Position numbers and translations under genes: made by a program
Shown: one piece after another, positions 46,551 to 55,152 of the stretch
How positions within the stretch are numbered: position 1 is the first letter of the stretch
Layout of the letters: every line of letters starts with the position of its first letter
Assembly: GCF_000411115.1 (NCBI RefSeq)
Contig: NZ_KE150259.1
Coordinates: forward strand, 37,329 to 101,328
Length of the DNA: 64,000 bases
Reading direction: 5' to 3'
Origin: Capnocytophaga granulosa ATCC 51502
GTDB taxonomy: Bacteria; Bacteroidota; Bacteroidia; Flavobacteriales; Flavobacteriaceae
Notes under the pieces: generated by a model
What the model saw: the letters and a program-made list of their open reading frames with translations, nothing else
Told to the model about the DNA's origin: nothing
Databases searched by the model: none

Positions 46551-47771
46551 CTATAATAGCATCTTCATTGCTTTTTGAAGGCCTAAGATGAGCCGATCAA
46601 CTTCTTCGAGGGTGTTATAAACGGCAAAACTAGCACGTATGGTACCTGGAATGTGATAAAAGTCCATCACAGGCTGGGCACAATGGTGGCCTGTACGTAC
46701 AGCTATACCCATTTGGTCAAGGAGTGTTCCTACATCATAGGGGTGGGCGCCCTCTACATTGAAGGAGATGACTCCTGCCTTACGCTCCAAATCATGTGTA
46801 CCATAGATGGTGATACCGCCTAAGGCGCGAATCTGCTCGTGGGCATACTTTAGCAAGGCGTGCTCGTGAGCGGCGATATCGGCCATACCCAAGGAGTGCA
46901 TATAGTCAATAGCCACTCCATAGGCGATCCCCCCACAGATGTTGGGCGTTCCAGCCTCCAGCTTATAAGGCAGGTCGGCATAAGTAGTCCCTTCAAAGCA
47001 GACGGTCTTGATCATATCTCCTCCGCCCTTATAGGGGGGAAGTTTCTTAAGCCACGCCTCTTTCCCGTAGAGAAAGCCAATTCCGGTAGGGGCGTACATC
47101 TTGTGTCCTGAAGCCACGAAGAAGTCAGTATCTAAGTCCTGTACATCAATGGCAAAGTGAGGGCAACTCTGTGCCCCATCTATAAGAGTTACCGCCCCCA
47201 CGCTATGGGCTAAAGCAATGATTTCCTTGACAGGATGTACATTGCCTAAGGCATTGGACACATGTTGGCAGCTGACTACTTTGGTACGCTCAGAGAGCAT
47301 AGCCTTGAAGTCCTCCATAAGGATCATACCCTCCTTATCTACAGGGATAGGACGTACAACAGCCCCTGTACGCTCGGCTAAGAGCTGCCAAGGAACGATG
47401 TTGCTATGGTGCTCAGTGGTCAGTACCAAGATCTCATCACCAGCCTTTAGAAAAGGGGTGAGACAAGTAGCCACTAAGTTGATTCCCTCGGTGGTACCAC
47501 TGGTAAAAATCACCTCGTAGGACTTGGCTGCGTTGATGTGCTTTTGTAGTTTTTTGCGGGCTACTTCATAGGCTTCGGTAGCCTCTTGGCTGAGGGTATG
47601 TACCCCACGATGGATATTGGCATTGTAGGTAGTGTAAAAATGGACAATGCTATCAATGACCTGTTGGGGCTTTTGAGAAGTTGCCCCATTGTCAAAATAT
47701 ACTAGAGGATTTCCGCCTATCTTTCTCTCTAAGATAGGGAAATCACGACGAATTTCAGCAATAGACTTCAT
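46551..47771 (-). CDS. sufS: Cysteine desulfurase SufS
   Basis: A PLP enzyme that takes sulfur from cysteine for Fe-S cluster assembly. The 406 residues begin with the SufS pattern RRDFPILERKIGGNPLVYFD, and have the Schiff-base Lys in VASGHKMYAPTG and the active Cys in RTGHHCAQP, characteristic of group II (SufS). The other suf genes are not directly adjacent on either side within the window. Repeat-like AAAAGTA units lie upstream. Confidence 0.94.
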   Translation of the reverse strand: MKSIAEIRRDFPILERKIGGNPLVYFDNGATSQKPQQVIDSIVHFYTTYNANIHRGVHTLSQEATEAYEVARKKLQKHINAAKSYEVIFTSGTTEGINLVATCLTPFLKAGDEILVLTTEHHSNIVPWQLLAERTGAVVRPIPVDKEGMILMEDFKAMLSERTKVVSCQHVSNALGNVHPVKEIIALAHSVGAVTLIDGAQSCPHFAIDVQDLDTDFFVASGHKMYAPTGIGFLYGKEAWLKKLPPYKGGGDMIKTVCFEGTTYADLPYKLEAGTPNICGGIAYGVAIDYMHSLGMADIAAHEHALLKYAHEQIRALGGITIYGTHDLERKAGVISFNVEGAHPYDVGTLLDQMGIAVRTGHHCAQPVMDFYHIPGTIRASFAVYNTLEEVDRLILGLQKAMKMLL

Positions 47772-47830
47772 AATATAAAGATAAAAAGTAAAAGGTAAAA
47801 AGTAATAAGGTTAAAAAGTAAAAAGTAAAA

Positions 47831-47860
47831 AAGGTGCTATCTACAATGAGATGGCACCTT
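47831..47860 (-). terminator. rpmH terminator
   Basis: A 12-bp stem (47831-47842 with 47849-47860, one G-U) is followed on the minus strand by TTTTACTTTT. It is 24 bp after the rpmH stop. AAAAGTA tandem units continue to ~47775. Confidence 0.85.
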
Positions 47861-47884
47861 ACTTGTTACAGAAAGTTATAAACA

Positions 47885-48043
47885 TTATTTCTTATGTCTT
47901 GGTTCAGAGGAAACAGTAAGTTTTTTTCTTCCTTTAGCTCTACGACGTGCCAATACTTTACGTCCATTCGCCGTGGCCATACGTTCTCTGAAACCGTGTT
48001 TATTTCTTCTTTTTCTCTTGGAAGGTTGAAATGTTCTTTTCAT
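47885..48043 (-). CDS. rpmH: 50S ribosomal protein L34
   Basis: A 52-codon gene, [20 protein letters not shown] at the start and ending SSEPRHKK. The core [20 protein letters not shown] is the universal L34 signature. It is very basic, as expected for a large-subunit rRNA-binding protein. The C-terminal tail after KGRKKL is a little longer than the 44-46 residues of many L34 proteins. Not linked to rnpA or dnaA here. Confidence 0.96.
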   Translation of the reverse strand: MKRTFQPSKRKRRNKHGFRERMATANGRKVLARRRAKGRKKLTVSSEPRHKK

Positions 48044-48231
48044 TGGATTGAATATTAATATCTTAAATTAAACGTTTACTTGCTCTTAGCTCTTTGAAGC
48101 TCCCATAAAAGAAAGCGGGGCAAAGGTACTATTATTTTTTGGAATGTACAAGTATTTTTAAAATCTTTCTTGAAAAATTTGTAGGAATGAAAATATTATC
48201 CTACTTTTGACCTTTCTAAAGGCTTGTCTTT

Positions 48232-48843
48232 ATGGAGTTGTTACTCAAGTATTTTCCTACCCTTACCCCTACCCAAATTGCTCAATATACTCAGGCAGTA
48301 AGCCTATATGAGGAGTGGAACGCACGTATCAATGTGATTTCTCGCAAGGATATGGAGCATTTTGTGCTGCATCACCTATTGCACTCCTTGGGCATAGCCA
48401 AGATACACCCCTTCTTGGTAGGTCTAAAGGTATTAGATGTAGGCACGGGTGGCGGTTTTCCAGGGATTCCACTGGCTATTCTCTACCCAGAGGTGTCTTT
48501 CCATTTGGTGGATTCCATAGGCAAGAAAATAAAGGTGGTACAAGAAGTGGCTACTGCTTTAGGCCTTACCAATGTTACCTCCCAGCAGGCACGCGTAGAG
48601 ACCCTTGAGGGGCAATACGACTATATCGTAAGCCGTGCTGTAACTCAAATGGCCGACTTCTATAAGCTCACCAAGCATCTGCTTAAGCCTGTAACCAATA
48701 AGGGTGATAAGCGGGGAATCCTCTATCTGAAAGGAGGTGACCTTACTGAAGAATTGGCGGCTTTTCCTTCGGCTACTGTCTATAACCTTTCCGAAGTTTT
48801 TGAAGAAGACTTTTTTGAGACAAAAAAAGTAGTGGTGTTATAG
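48232..48843 (+). CDS. rsmG: 16S rRNA (guanine(527)-N7)-methyltransferase
   Basis: Methylates G527 of 16S rRNA with SAM; loss can give low-level streptomycin resistance in other bacteria. The 203 residues have YEEWNARINVISRKD near the N-terminus, the SAM motif LDVGTGGGFPGIPLAI and SRAVTQMADF. Single gene between rpmH (divergent) and the YD-like gene (convergent). Confidence 0.94.
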   Translation: MELLLKYFPTLTPTQIAQYTQAVSLYEEWNARINVISRKDMEHFVLHHLLHSLGIAKIHPFLVGLKVLDVGTGGGFPGIPLAILYPEVSFHLVDSIGKKIKVVQEVATALGLTNVTSQQARVETLEGQYDYIVSRAVTQMADFYKLTKHLLKPVTNKGDKRGILYLKGGDLTEELAAFPSATVYNLSEVFEEDFFETKKVVVL

Positions 48844-48853
48844 TAACCAATGA

Positions 48854-49378
48854 CTAATCATAATAAGAGATCACTCTTTTTTGAGCATAGATCACATTGC
48901 CGCCACTAAGGCAGGTCTCTTGGATATAGTTGTGATGGGTATCATATTCGTACCTTAGGGTTTGCACTGTAGTTTTAGGGGAGGGGCGTATATCCACTAT
49001 TTTTCGTCTGGTGATATTGTTGTACTTATCATAAGTGAAATAGAGTTTGCGCGTTTCTCGGTCTGCCTCGTCATACAAAATACTTTCAATGACATTGCCT
49101 GCCTCATCGAACTTTTGGACAGTCCTATTTATACGTTTTCCACTGCTGTCATAGTTTTCTATTTGGTTCTGATGTCCTTGGGTGTCATAGGAATATACTA
49201 TGGTGGCAGACACTTTTTCCTTGTCATCATAGAGAATTTGTTTTGAGATAAAATCATAGAATTTTTGCAGCTTATCCGCAGTAACAACCTCTATAAAGGT
49301 ACAATCTTTGTGAGATTTGTATTTGTTTTCTATCCTTTCTTTAGCTAATGTTTCTCTCTTGGCTTCTAAAGTATTCAT
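48854..49378 (-). CDS. Hypothetical protein with YD/RHS-like strands
   Basis: 174 residues, no signal peptide or membrane segment. The second half shows repeated Y-x-Y-D-x-x/G motifs (YSYDTQGHQNQIENYDSSGK, FTYDKYNNITRRKI, YEYDTHHNYIQE) like YD-repeat beta strands. No catalytic motif is recognised. It lies 23 bp downstream of der on the same strand, so it is likely transcribed with der and the toxin-antitoxin genes. Function unknown. Confidence 0.55.
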   Translation of the reverse strand: MNTLEAKRETLAKERIENKYKSHKDCTFIEVVTADKLQKFYDFISKQILYDDKEKVSATIVYSYDTQGHQNQIENYDSSGKRINRTVQKFDEAGNVIESILYDEADRETRKLYFTYDKYNNITRRKIVDIRPSPKTTVQTLRYEYDTHHNYIQETCLSGGNVIYAQKRVISYYD

Positions 49379-49401
49379 ATTGCTGAAAAACTCAAAACTC
49401 C

Positions 49402-50706
49402 CTACTTTTCCCTAAAGAAAATATCCAAAGGTACGCCTTCAAAATTGAATTTCTCTCGGAGCTTGTTCTCTACAAAGCGGCGGTAAGGATCCTTGATATA
49501 TTGGGGAAGGTTGGCAAAAAAAACAAACTGAGGCAGGTCAGTAGGTAGCTGCATACAGTACTTGATCTTGATATACTTTCCTTTGGTAGCAGGTGGGGGA
49601 GTAGCCTCGATAATTGGGAGCATATACTCATTGAGCTCGGAGGTCTTGATACGCTGGCTGCGGTTGTTATACACCTCTACCGCTTTCTCTATTGCCTTGT
49701 AGATACGTTGTTTGGTAAGGGCAGAGATGAATATAATAGGCACATCGGTAAAGGGGGCGATGATCTTGCGAATCCCTTCCTCAAAATGCTTGGTGGTATG
49801 GGTGTCTTTCTCTACCAAATCCCATTTGTTGACCAAAATCACCACACCTTTCTTATTGCGCTGTGCCAGCCAGAAGATATTGGCATCTTGTCCCTCGAAG
49901 CCACGAGTAGCATCCACTAAGAGCAGGCATACATCGGAGTGCTCAATGGCACGTACCGAACGCATCACGGAGTAAAACTCCAAATCCTCTTTGACCTTTG
50001 CTTTGCGGCGAATCCCAGCGGTATCCACGAGGTTGAACTCAAACCCAAAACGATTATAACGGGTATCAATAGCATCACGAGTGGTACCCGCTATGTCGGT
50101 AACAATGTAGCGTTCCTCCCCTATAAGAGCATTGATAAAGGACGATTTCCCAGCATTGGGGCGTCCCACTACGGCAAAGCGAGGTAGGGTCACTTCCTCT
50201 ACTTTTTCCTCTTCAGGGAGTACTTTGACTACGGCATCCAAGAGTTCGCCCGTACCACTCCCATTGACACTGGAGATAGGAAAAATCTCTTCAAACCCCA
50301 AGGCATAGAACTCATTGGCATCCATAGCCCGCTTGGTATTATCTACTTTGTTTACGGCCAAGAAAGTAGGCTTCTTGCTACGGCGCAACAGTTGGGCAAT
50401 CTCCTCATCGGTACCCATAATGCCACTCTCTACATCTACTAAAAAGATGATGGCATCGGCCTCCTCAATAGCCAGATTCACCTGCTTATCTATTTCTTTT
50501 TGGAACACGTCATCGCCTCCTGCTACATAACCTCCTGTATCAATCACGGAGAAATCACGTCCGTTCCAGTCGGTTTTTCCATAATGGCGGTCACGGGTCA
50601 CCCCACTGATGCTATCTACGATAGCCTCACGACGCTGAACAAGACGGTTGAAAAAAGTGGATTTGCCTACATTAGGGCGTCCAACAATGGCTACAATGGC
50701 ACTCAT
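49402..50706 (-). CDS. der: Ribosome biogenesis GTPase Der
   Basis: An essential double-GTPase for 50S subunit maturation. The 434 residues have two G domains (Walker [15 protein letters not shown] near residue 8 and [14 protein letters not shown] near 180; NKVD and NKWD base motifs) and a C-terminal KH-like domain ([20 protein letters not shown]). Its ATG lies only 2 bp after the stop of the ParE/RelE-like toxin gene, and no separate promoter is seen, so der appears to depend at least partly on the toxin-antitoxin promoter. Confidence 0.96.
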   Translation of the reverse strand: MSAIVAIVGRPNVGKSTFFNRLVQRREAIVDSISGVTRDRHYGKTDWNGRDFSVIDTGGYVAGGDDVFQKEIDKQVNLAIEEADAIIFLVDVESGIMGTDEEIAQLLRRSKKPTFLAVNKVDNTKRAMDANEFYALGFEEIFPISSVNGSGTGELLDAVVKVLPEEEKVEEVTLPRFAVVGRPNAGKSSFINALIGEERYIVTDIAGTTRDAIDTRYNRFGFEFNLVDTAGIRRKAKVKEDLEFYSVMRSVRAIEHSDVCLLLVDATRGFEGQDANIFWLAQRNKKGVVILVNKWDLVEKDTHTTKHFEEGIRKIIAPFTDVPIIFISALTKQRIYKAIEKAVEVYNNRSQRIKTSELNEYMLPIIEATPPPATKGKYIKIKYCMQLPTDLPQFVFFANLPQYIKDPYRRFVENKLREKFNFEGVPLDIFFREK

Positions 50707-50708
50707 TT

Positions 50709-51029
50709 TTAGAATTTTAATTTATTAGGGTCGTTTCGGTTATCCCAAAATGTTACAATGACGATCTCTGTTAAGTCTTCATTGATTTCATAGATTCTGT
50801 AGAATAGAGAAAAATGGGATAACACAATAATCTGCCTTACCTCTCTGTCTTCAGGTCTTTCTTTTCCTATTTTGGGAAAAGAACTTAACTTAGAGGAGGC
50901 TTCTTTTATTTTGGCTCTTATTTTTTTGGAATACTCATTGGATTGGTTATGTTCGTTCCAAAAAATCAACGTATCATAATATTGTATTTTAGCAACAGCA
51001 GACCAAGTAACTTTTACTTTCTTTCCCAT
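50709..51029 (-). CDS. RelE/ParE-family toxin
   Basis: A 106-residue basic protein with the RelE/ParE fold pattern: an N-terminal strand [14 protein letters not shown], helices with [29 protein letters not shown], and C-terminal strands [11 protein letters not shown] and [14 protein letters not shown]. ParE members poison gyrase and RelE members cut mRNA; the branch cannot be decided. The gene overlaps its antitoxin by 16 bp, which is standard for type II pairs, and abuts der. Confidence 0.85.
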   Translation of the reverse strand: MGKKVKVTWSAVAKIQYYDTLIFWNEHNQSNEYSKKIRAKIKEASSKLSSFPKIGKERPEDREVRQIIVLSHFSLFYRIYEINEDLTEIVIVTFWDNRNDPNKLKF

Positions 51030-51256
51030 TGCATGATAATATTTTCAGCTTCTTGGTCTACAATAGCATCATCAAAAACAAAACCTCTCTCGGCTTGCTC
51101 GGTTCCTTTCTTAATAGAATCAAGTACCCTCTGAGGGAGTCTTTCAGGGGGGAGAGGAATCTCTTGTAAGATCTCAATCCCTTGTGCTTCTAATTCCAAT
51201 AGGACATCTTCTATAGAAACATCTTTAGGTAATTGGGCAATAGTACCAGTATTCAT
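51014..51256 (-). CDS. Antitoxin of the RelE/ParE pair
   Basis: An 80-residue acidic protein. Probable structure is an N-terminal strand/helix region and a C-terminal helix, [20 protein letters not shown], that would neutralise the toxin. No exact antitoxin family is recognised. The Met at 51256 is chosen because the -7 box (51272-51279) covers the alternative at 51274. Encoded upstream of the toxin, as usual. Confidence 0.75.
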   Translation of the reverse strand: MNTGTIAQLPKDVSIEDVLLELEAQGIEILQEIPLPPERLPQRVLDSIKKGTEQAERGFVFDDAIVDQEAENIIMQWERK

Positions 51257-51271
51257 AGGTTTATTTTTCTG

Positions 51272-51301
51272 CAAAGGTAGTCAAAAAAATAAACATAGCA
51301 A
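51272..51301 (-). promoter_or_regulatory. Promoter of the antitoxin-toxin-der unit
   Basis: On the minus strand TTG (51299-51301), 19 bp, TACCTTTG (51272-51279). It is an exact consensus and the only promoter-like site seen upstream of der. Confidence 0.75.
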
Positions 51302-51593
51302 TAAAGTCGTAAGAAATTCTGATTTTTTGTTGAAAATAGAATTTAAAATGCAAAACTACAAAAAATAATGTAATTAGCTCATACAAAGGGGATTATTTTT
51401 TTGATAGGAAGATAAGAGAAGACAGGGTCTTAGACGATTTGGACAGGTTTTTTCAAAATTAGGTTTCTAAATCGTTACCTAATACCTTAAAAAATAATTT
51501 TTATTAGTAGGTTATATTTCAGTGTTTTACACCTTTTTTCATATTGTACAGTAACTTGATAAAAAGTACTTTCGCAAATTAAAAAATTAGAGT
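51302..51593. other. AT-rich intergenic stretch, likely left end of the ICE
   Basis: No gene is seen in 290 bp between the antitoxin promoter and the recombinase gene. It should hold the left attachment site, since recombinase genes of this family sit next to one end. TACTTTCG at ~51567-51574 is a near-match to the -7 consensus and may be the recombinase promoter. No core site can be fixed without the other end. Confidence 0.45.
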
Positions 51594-52829
51594 ATGAAAA
51601 AAGTAAAGCGCTCAACCTTTAAGGTATTGTTTTACCTTAAAAAGAATGCCCCAAAGAAGAATGGTAAGGTTGCTATTATGGGGCGTATTACCATTGACAA
51701 TCAAGTTGCTCAGTTTAGTACTAAGCTCGAAATTCTTCCACAGAAATGGGATTTGAAGTACGGAAGGGTAACAGGTAAAACAGAAGAAGCTACCCAACTC
51801 AACCGAAAGCTGGAAGAGATCCGCTCACGTATGATTACTCATTATGAGGAGCTGATGAAGTACGAGGGAGTGGTTACTGCTCAGAAGCTAAAAGCTACTT
51901 TCCTAGGTATAGGAGTAATGGAAGATTCCTTACTAAAAGTCTATGAGAAGTTCAAAGAGGACTTTGCCTTGATGGTAGAAAAAGGTGTTAGAAGTTGGAG
52001 AACACTTAATAAATACGAAAATGTATATACTCATTTGAGCGAGTTTATCCAGTACAAATACCGTAGAAGTGATATTTCTTTCAAAGAGCTTACAGAAGAC
52101 TTTATCAATGACTTTGACTTCTATCTTAGAGTTAATAAAAGTCTTACTCACAACACAATATGGGTTTATATGATGCCCCTTTGTAAAATGGTAGAAATAG
52201 CCATAGACAAGGGTATCATCTATCGCAATCCCTTTAAGAATTATATAAGTTCTATGGAGGAGAAAGATAGAGGCTATTTGCTTAGAGAGGAAGTAGAAAC
52301 TCTTTTACAATATCACCCTAAGAGTGCTTCTGCTGAATTAGTACGGGACCTATTTGTGTTTAGTTGCTTTACAGGTTTTTCGTATATTGACATCAAACAG
52401 CTCAAGAAAAGTCACTTACAATCGTTCTTTGACGGCAACAAATGGCTTATCAAACGACGTCAGAAATCCGATGTGCCCTGTAATGTACGTTTGTTGGATA
52501 TAGCCGAGAAAATTATTGAAAAATATGAGGGTACAACTCGTACAGAGGCACTATTTCCTACGCCTTCCAATGCTAATTGCAACCTACTGATTAAAAAGAT
52601 GATGAAAGATTGTAACATCATTCGTGAAAAACCTATCTCCTTTCACTGGGCACGCCATACCTTTGGTACTCTGTTCTTAACAGAAGGAGTTCCCTTGGAA
52701 AGTGTTAGCAAGATGATGGGACATAAGAATATCAAAACCACCCAGATTTATGCTAAAATCACCAATGAGAAAATTAGCAAGGATATGGAAATTGCTGCCG
52801 AACGATTAAAAAACTTAAAGATAGGATAA
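51594..52829 (+). CDS. Tyrosine recombinase (ICE integrase, IntDOT-like)
   Basis: A 411-residue site-specific recombinase with an N-terminal arm-binding domain, a SAM-like core-binding domain (residues ~105-200) and a catalytic domain. Visible catalytic residues are the HWARHTFGT box (His, Arg), GHKNIKTTQIYAKIT (His and nucleophile Tyr) and a Lys near the beta-hairpin. The usual first Arg in the TGLR box is replaced: CFTGFSYIDIK, the Ser-type seen in IntDOT relatives. It faces into the element and would catalyse integration and excision. Own terminator follows. Confidence 0.92.
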   Translation: MKKVKRSTFKVLFYLKKNAPKKNGKVAIMGRITIDNQVAQFSTKLEILPQKWDLKYGRVTGKTEEATQLNRKLEEIRSRMITHYEELMKYEGVVTAQKLKATFLGIGVMEDSLLKVYEKFKEDFALMVEKGVRSWRTLNKYENVYTHLSEFIQYKYRRSDISFKELTEDFINDFDFYLRVNKSLTHNTIWVYMMPLCKMVEIAIDKGIIYRNPFKNYISSMEEKDRGYLLREEVETLLQYHPKSASAELVRDLFVFSCFTGFSYIDIKQLKKSHLQSFFDGNKWLIKRRQKSDVPCNVRLLDIAEKIIEKYEGTTRTEALFPTPSNANCNLLIKKMMKDCNIIREKPISFHWARHTFGTLFLTEGVPLESVSKMMGHKNIKTTQIYAKITNEKISKDMEIAAERLKNLKIG

Positions 52830-52852
52830 CTAACAAATTTCTTCTTAGAATT

Positions 52853-52898
52853 AAAATCCATTGATAACATTTCAAAAAGAGATGTGTCAATGGATTTT
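52853..52898 (+). terminator. Recombinase gene terminator
   Basis: AAAATCCATTGA (52853-52864) is the exact complement of TCAATGGATTTT (52887-52898) and is followed by more T. It lies 24 bp after the stop. Confidence 0.8.
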
Positions 52899-53038
52899 TT
52901 TGTTGCCTTACAGAAAGCTATTAGAAGAAAAAAAGACTTCAACAAATAAGGAAAAGGGTATTCGTTTGTCACAAATAGAAATACGTCATTAAGACTTACC
53001 TATTTTCCCTGTTTTAAACACTTAAGGCACGTAATGGC

Positions 53039-53213
53039 GGTTCGTTGTTCGAGTGCAAAGGTATTTCTGTGTTCTTAACGCTTCTTGCAAGGTCAAGCCC
53101 GATGGGTTTTCAAAAAAATCTCCAGCCCTTGTCCGTTGTCCTGCGGGTAGTATTTTTTTGAAAAACCTTGCAGAAGCTAAACACAGACCTTTTATGGCAC
53201 TCGAAACGAAACC
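53039..53213. ncRNA. Large nested hairpin (candidate structured RNA or oriT-like site)
   Basis: Nested complementary arms: 53041-53056 with 53197-53210; 53058-53072 with 53180-53192; 53080-53092 with 53166-53177; 53105-53119 with 53152-53167, where the last contains A7 and T7 runs. The tip is a C/G-containing loop of ~32 nt. Both strands can fold. The ~590 bp between recombinase and the next gene otherwise looks non-coding. The function is not known; no homologous RNA family is recognised. Confidence 0.6.
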
Positions 53214-53418
53214 AGCTCATTCCGACCTTTAAGCGAATAAAAAAAATGTCAAATATGAGAAAAATGCCGCTTCTTACAGATTGTTTTTTGAAACGAATAC
53301 CGCTTTTCCTCCCATTGTCGAATAAAAAATTTCAAAAAGACAACCTAAAAGCCGAAAATCGTACGTATCGTGTCCAAAAAAGCCGTAAAGCCGTATAAAA
53401 CTCCTAAAATGCAACAAG

Positions 53419-53754
53419 ATGAAAAAAGAACCCTGTATCGCAACCAAATTCGTGTCTCACGAAATAAGCCCCTTAGAGCATCTGAAAGACTGCCAAGTCT
53501 ATCAGCTCCGTGTAAAGCTCAATAGCGGTGAGAAACTCACCCGAACAGAGAAAAATTGGATTACCCAAGCGGTCAATAGTAACTGCTTTTTCAGAAATGC
53601 TATCCCCTTATTGGGCTACCGATTTGATTTTTCCGATGTACTGAGAAAGTTCATCGTAAAGCAGTATAATACTTGGTATGAATACTATGCTATCGACCGC
53701 ACCAGCCTCCGTGCCTATCTTTATGGGCGCATAGACCAAATAGTAGAAATTTAG
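53419..53754 (+). CDS. Hypothetical ICE protein
   Basis: 111 residues, soluble, slightly basic, starting MKKEPCIATKFVSHEISPLE. A helix-rich middle (SGEKLTRTEKNWITQAVN) and an aromatic C-terminal part (YNTWYEYYAIDRTSLRAYLYG) are seen. No known domain recognised. It is the first gene of the rightward block and ends 25 bp before ssb, so it is probably co-transcribed with it. Confidence 0.6.
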   Translation: MKKEPCIATKFVSHEISPLEHLKDCQVYQLRVKLNSGEKLTRTEKNWITQAVNSNCFFRNAIPLLGYRFDFSDVLRKFIVKQYNTWYEYYAIDRTSLRAYLYGRIDQIVEI

Positions 53755-53779
53755 TAACCTAATAACAAATAGAACGTTT

Positions 53780-54214
53780 ATGAATATCGTAGGAAGACTT
53801 ACCGAAAATGCACAAGTGCAAACCCTATCAAATGGCAAACAAGTCGTTAATTTCTCTGTAGCAGTGAACGACAACTACCGAAACAAAGCAGGTGAAAACG
53901 TACAGCAAACCTCCTTTTTTGACTGTGCTTATTGGCTCAGTACGGGAGTTGCTCCGTACCTTACCAAAGGCACATTGGTTGAATTGGAAGGACGAGTATC
54001 GGCACGAGCGTGGCTCAATCGTGAGGGAGAGCCTCAAGCAGGCTTGAACTTTCACACCTCCAAAATCAAATTCCACTTTAGCAAGAAAGCAGAAGTAACA
54101 CCTAATACCTATGCAAGTGAGACAAATAACGCAAATGCTATAACACCTTTGCCAAAGCCCCAAGTCACAGCAGGGCAAGTCGCAGAGGAAGACGAGGACG
54201 ATTTGCCTTTCTAA
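53780..54214 (+). CDS. ssb: Single-stranded DNA-binding protein
   Basis: 144 residues. The N-terminal OB fold (residues ~1-105) has the SSB pattern MNIVGRLTENAQVQ, VVNFSVAVNDNY and TSFFDCAYW. A Pro/Asn-rich linker leads to the acidic tip EEDEDDLPF, which recruits partner proteins. It is an element-borne SSB, probably protecting DNA during conjugative transfer and replication. Confidence 0.92.
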   Translation: MNIVGRLTENAQVQTLSNGKQVVNFSVAVNDNYRNKAGENVQQTSFFDCAYWLSTGVAPYLTKGTLVELEGRVSARAWLNREGEPQAGLNFHTSKIKFHFSKKAEVTPNTYASETNNANAITPLPKPQVTAGQVAEEDEDDLPF

Positions 54215-54243
54215 ATGTATAACCCTTTAAAATTGAACAGAAA

Positions 54244-54690
54244 ATGAATATCAGCAAAACACCTACAACACACCTTTTGGTGCGTGCCTATACCAATAGC
54301 GAATGGGATAGTTGCTACTTTGCTCTTATCAGCCTTACCGAGCAATGGCTTGAGAAAGTGAAAAAAGTAGCCCAACAAGTATCTACCCTAAAGAGCGACC
54401 CCGATTTTGTGAACCTTAGTTTCTATGAGGCAAGAACCGATTTTTATACCCTCAGCGATGAGGAACAGCCCAATTTATCCTTTTTGGAAGAACTTACTTG
54501 GGCTTTTGTGGAACTCACTGAGGAGGAATTAGCCTCTTTCAATACGCCTGAAAGCCGTTTGGATATTTACCGAAGCGTATTTACTCGATACGATGATTTC
54601 TATATAAAAGCCTATGGAAAATACTCCTCCGATGAGTATTGGACGGACGACATCCGTTTTGATGAACTTTTTAAAACCTTTGAAAAATGA
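54244..54690 (+). CDS. Hypothetical acidic ICE protein
   Basis: 148 residues, acidic, no signal or membrane segment. It has a conserved-looking start THLLVRAYTNSEWDSCYFAL and a C-terminal DIRFDELFKTFEK. No domain recognised; small acidic element-borne proteins are sometimes antirestriction proteins, but nothing here proves that. Its TGA overlaps the next ATG (ATGA). Confidence 0.6.
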   Translation: MNISKTPTTHLLVRAYTNSEWDSCYFALISLTEQWLEKVKKVAQQVSTLKSDPDFVNLSFYEARTDFYTLSDEEQPNLSFLEELTWAFVELTEEELASFNTPESRLDIYRSVFTRYDDFYIKAYGKYSSDEYWTDDIRFDELFKTFEK

Positions 54691-54893
54691 TAATAACAGA
54701 CCTCAATGGTGCTCCTATAGAGGTAACCGACCTTGATAAAGCCTTAGCGCAAGCCGATAGCTTTAGAGGCTATAAGCATACTGACAACACTCACAAGGCG
54801 TTAGACAAGAGGCTAAAAGCCTATTGGCAGGACTTATATATTAAACTAAAGCAACTCAAAGAAGCCCAAAACTCAACCCTTAATAAAACCTAA
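54687..54893 (+). CDS. Small hypothetical ICE protein
   Basis: 68 residues, highly charged, starting MIITDLNGAPIEVTDLDKAL with a C-terminal amphipathic helix (KAYWQDLYIKLKQLKEAQ). Translationally coupled to the preceding gene by a 4-bp overlap. No function assigned. Confidence 0.55.
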   Translation: MIITDLNGAPIEVTDLDKALAQADSFRGYKHTDNTHKALDKRLKAYWQDLYIKLKQLKEAQNSTLNKT

Positions 54894-54899
54894 CAGCCT

Positions 54900-55133
54900 A
54901 TGGAAAGCGTTTACTTAGTCTATAAAACCGACAGCTGGCACTATATGAGTAGCCGTGTCCTTATGCAAGTATGCACAAGCAAGTACAAAGCAATCGAAGT
55001 GATAAAAGCCTATTGCAAGCGGTACAAGCTACCCTTTACCCAAGACGACCTAACCAACTTGCAATGGTACAACCAAACCCAATGTAGCAAAAGAAGCATT
55101 GAGTTTGAGATAGAACCCCAAGAAGTAGTTTAA
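54900..55133 (+). CDS. Small hypothetical ICE protein
   Basis: 77 residues, starting MESVYLVYKTDSWHYMSSRV, lying 6 bp after the preceding gene. The mixed strand/helix pattern with a basic middle (KRYKLPFTQDD) has no recognised family. The tight spacing supports translation. Confidence 0.55.
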   Translation: MESVYLVYKTDSWHYMSSRVLMQVCTSKYKAIEVIKAYCKRYKLPFTQDDLTNLQWYNQTQCSKRSIEFEIEPQEVV

Positions 55134-55152
55134 CCTAAAAAAGTGTATCTCA

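Noticed and set aside
53168..53398. 76-codon rightward frame after the recombinase gene
   Set aside because: It starts inside an arm of the nested hairpin, is rich in Lys/Arg without any pattern, and has no supporting start signal; more likely chance in non-coding DNA.
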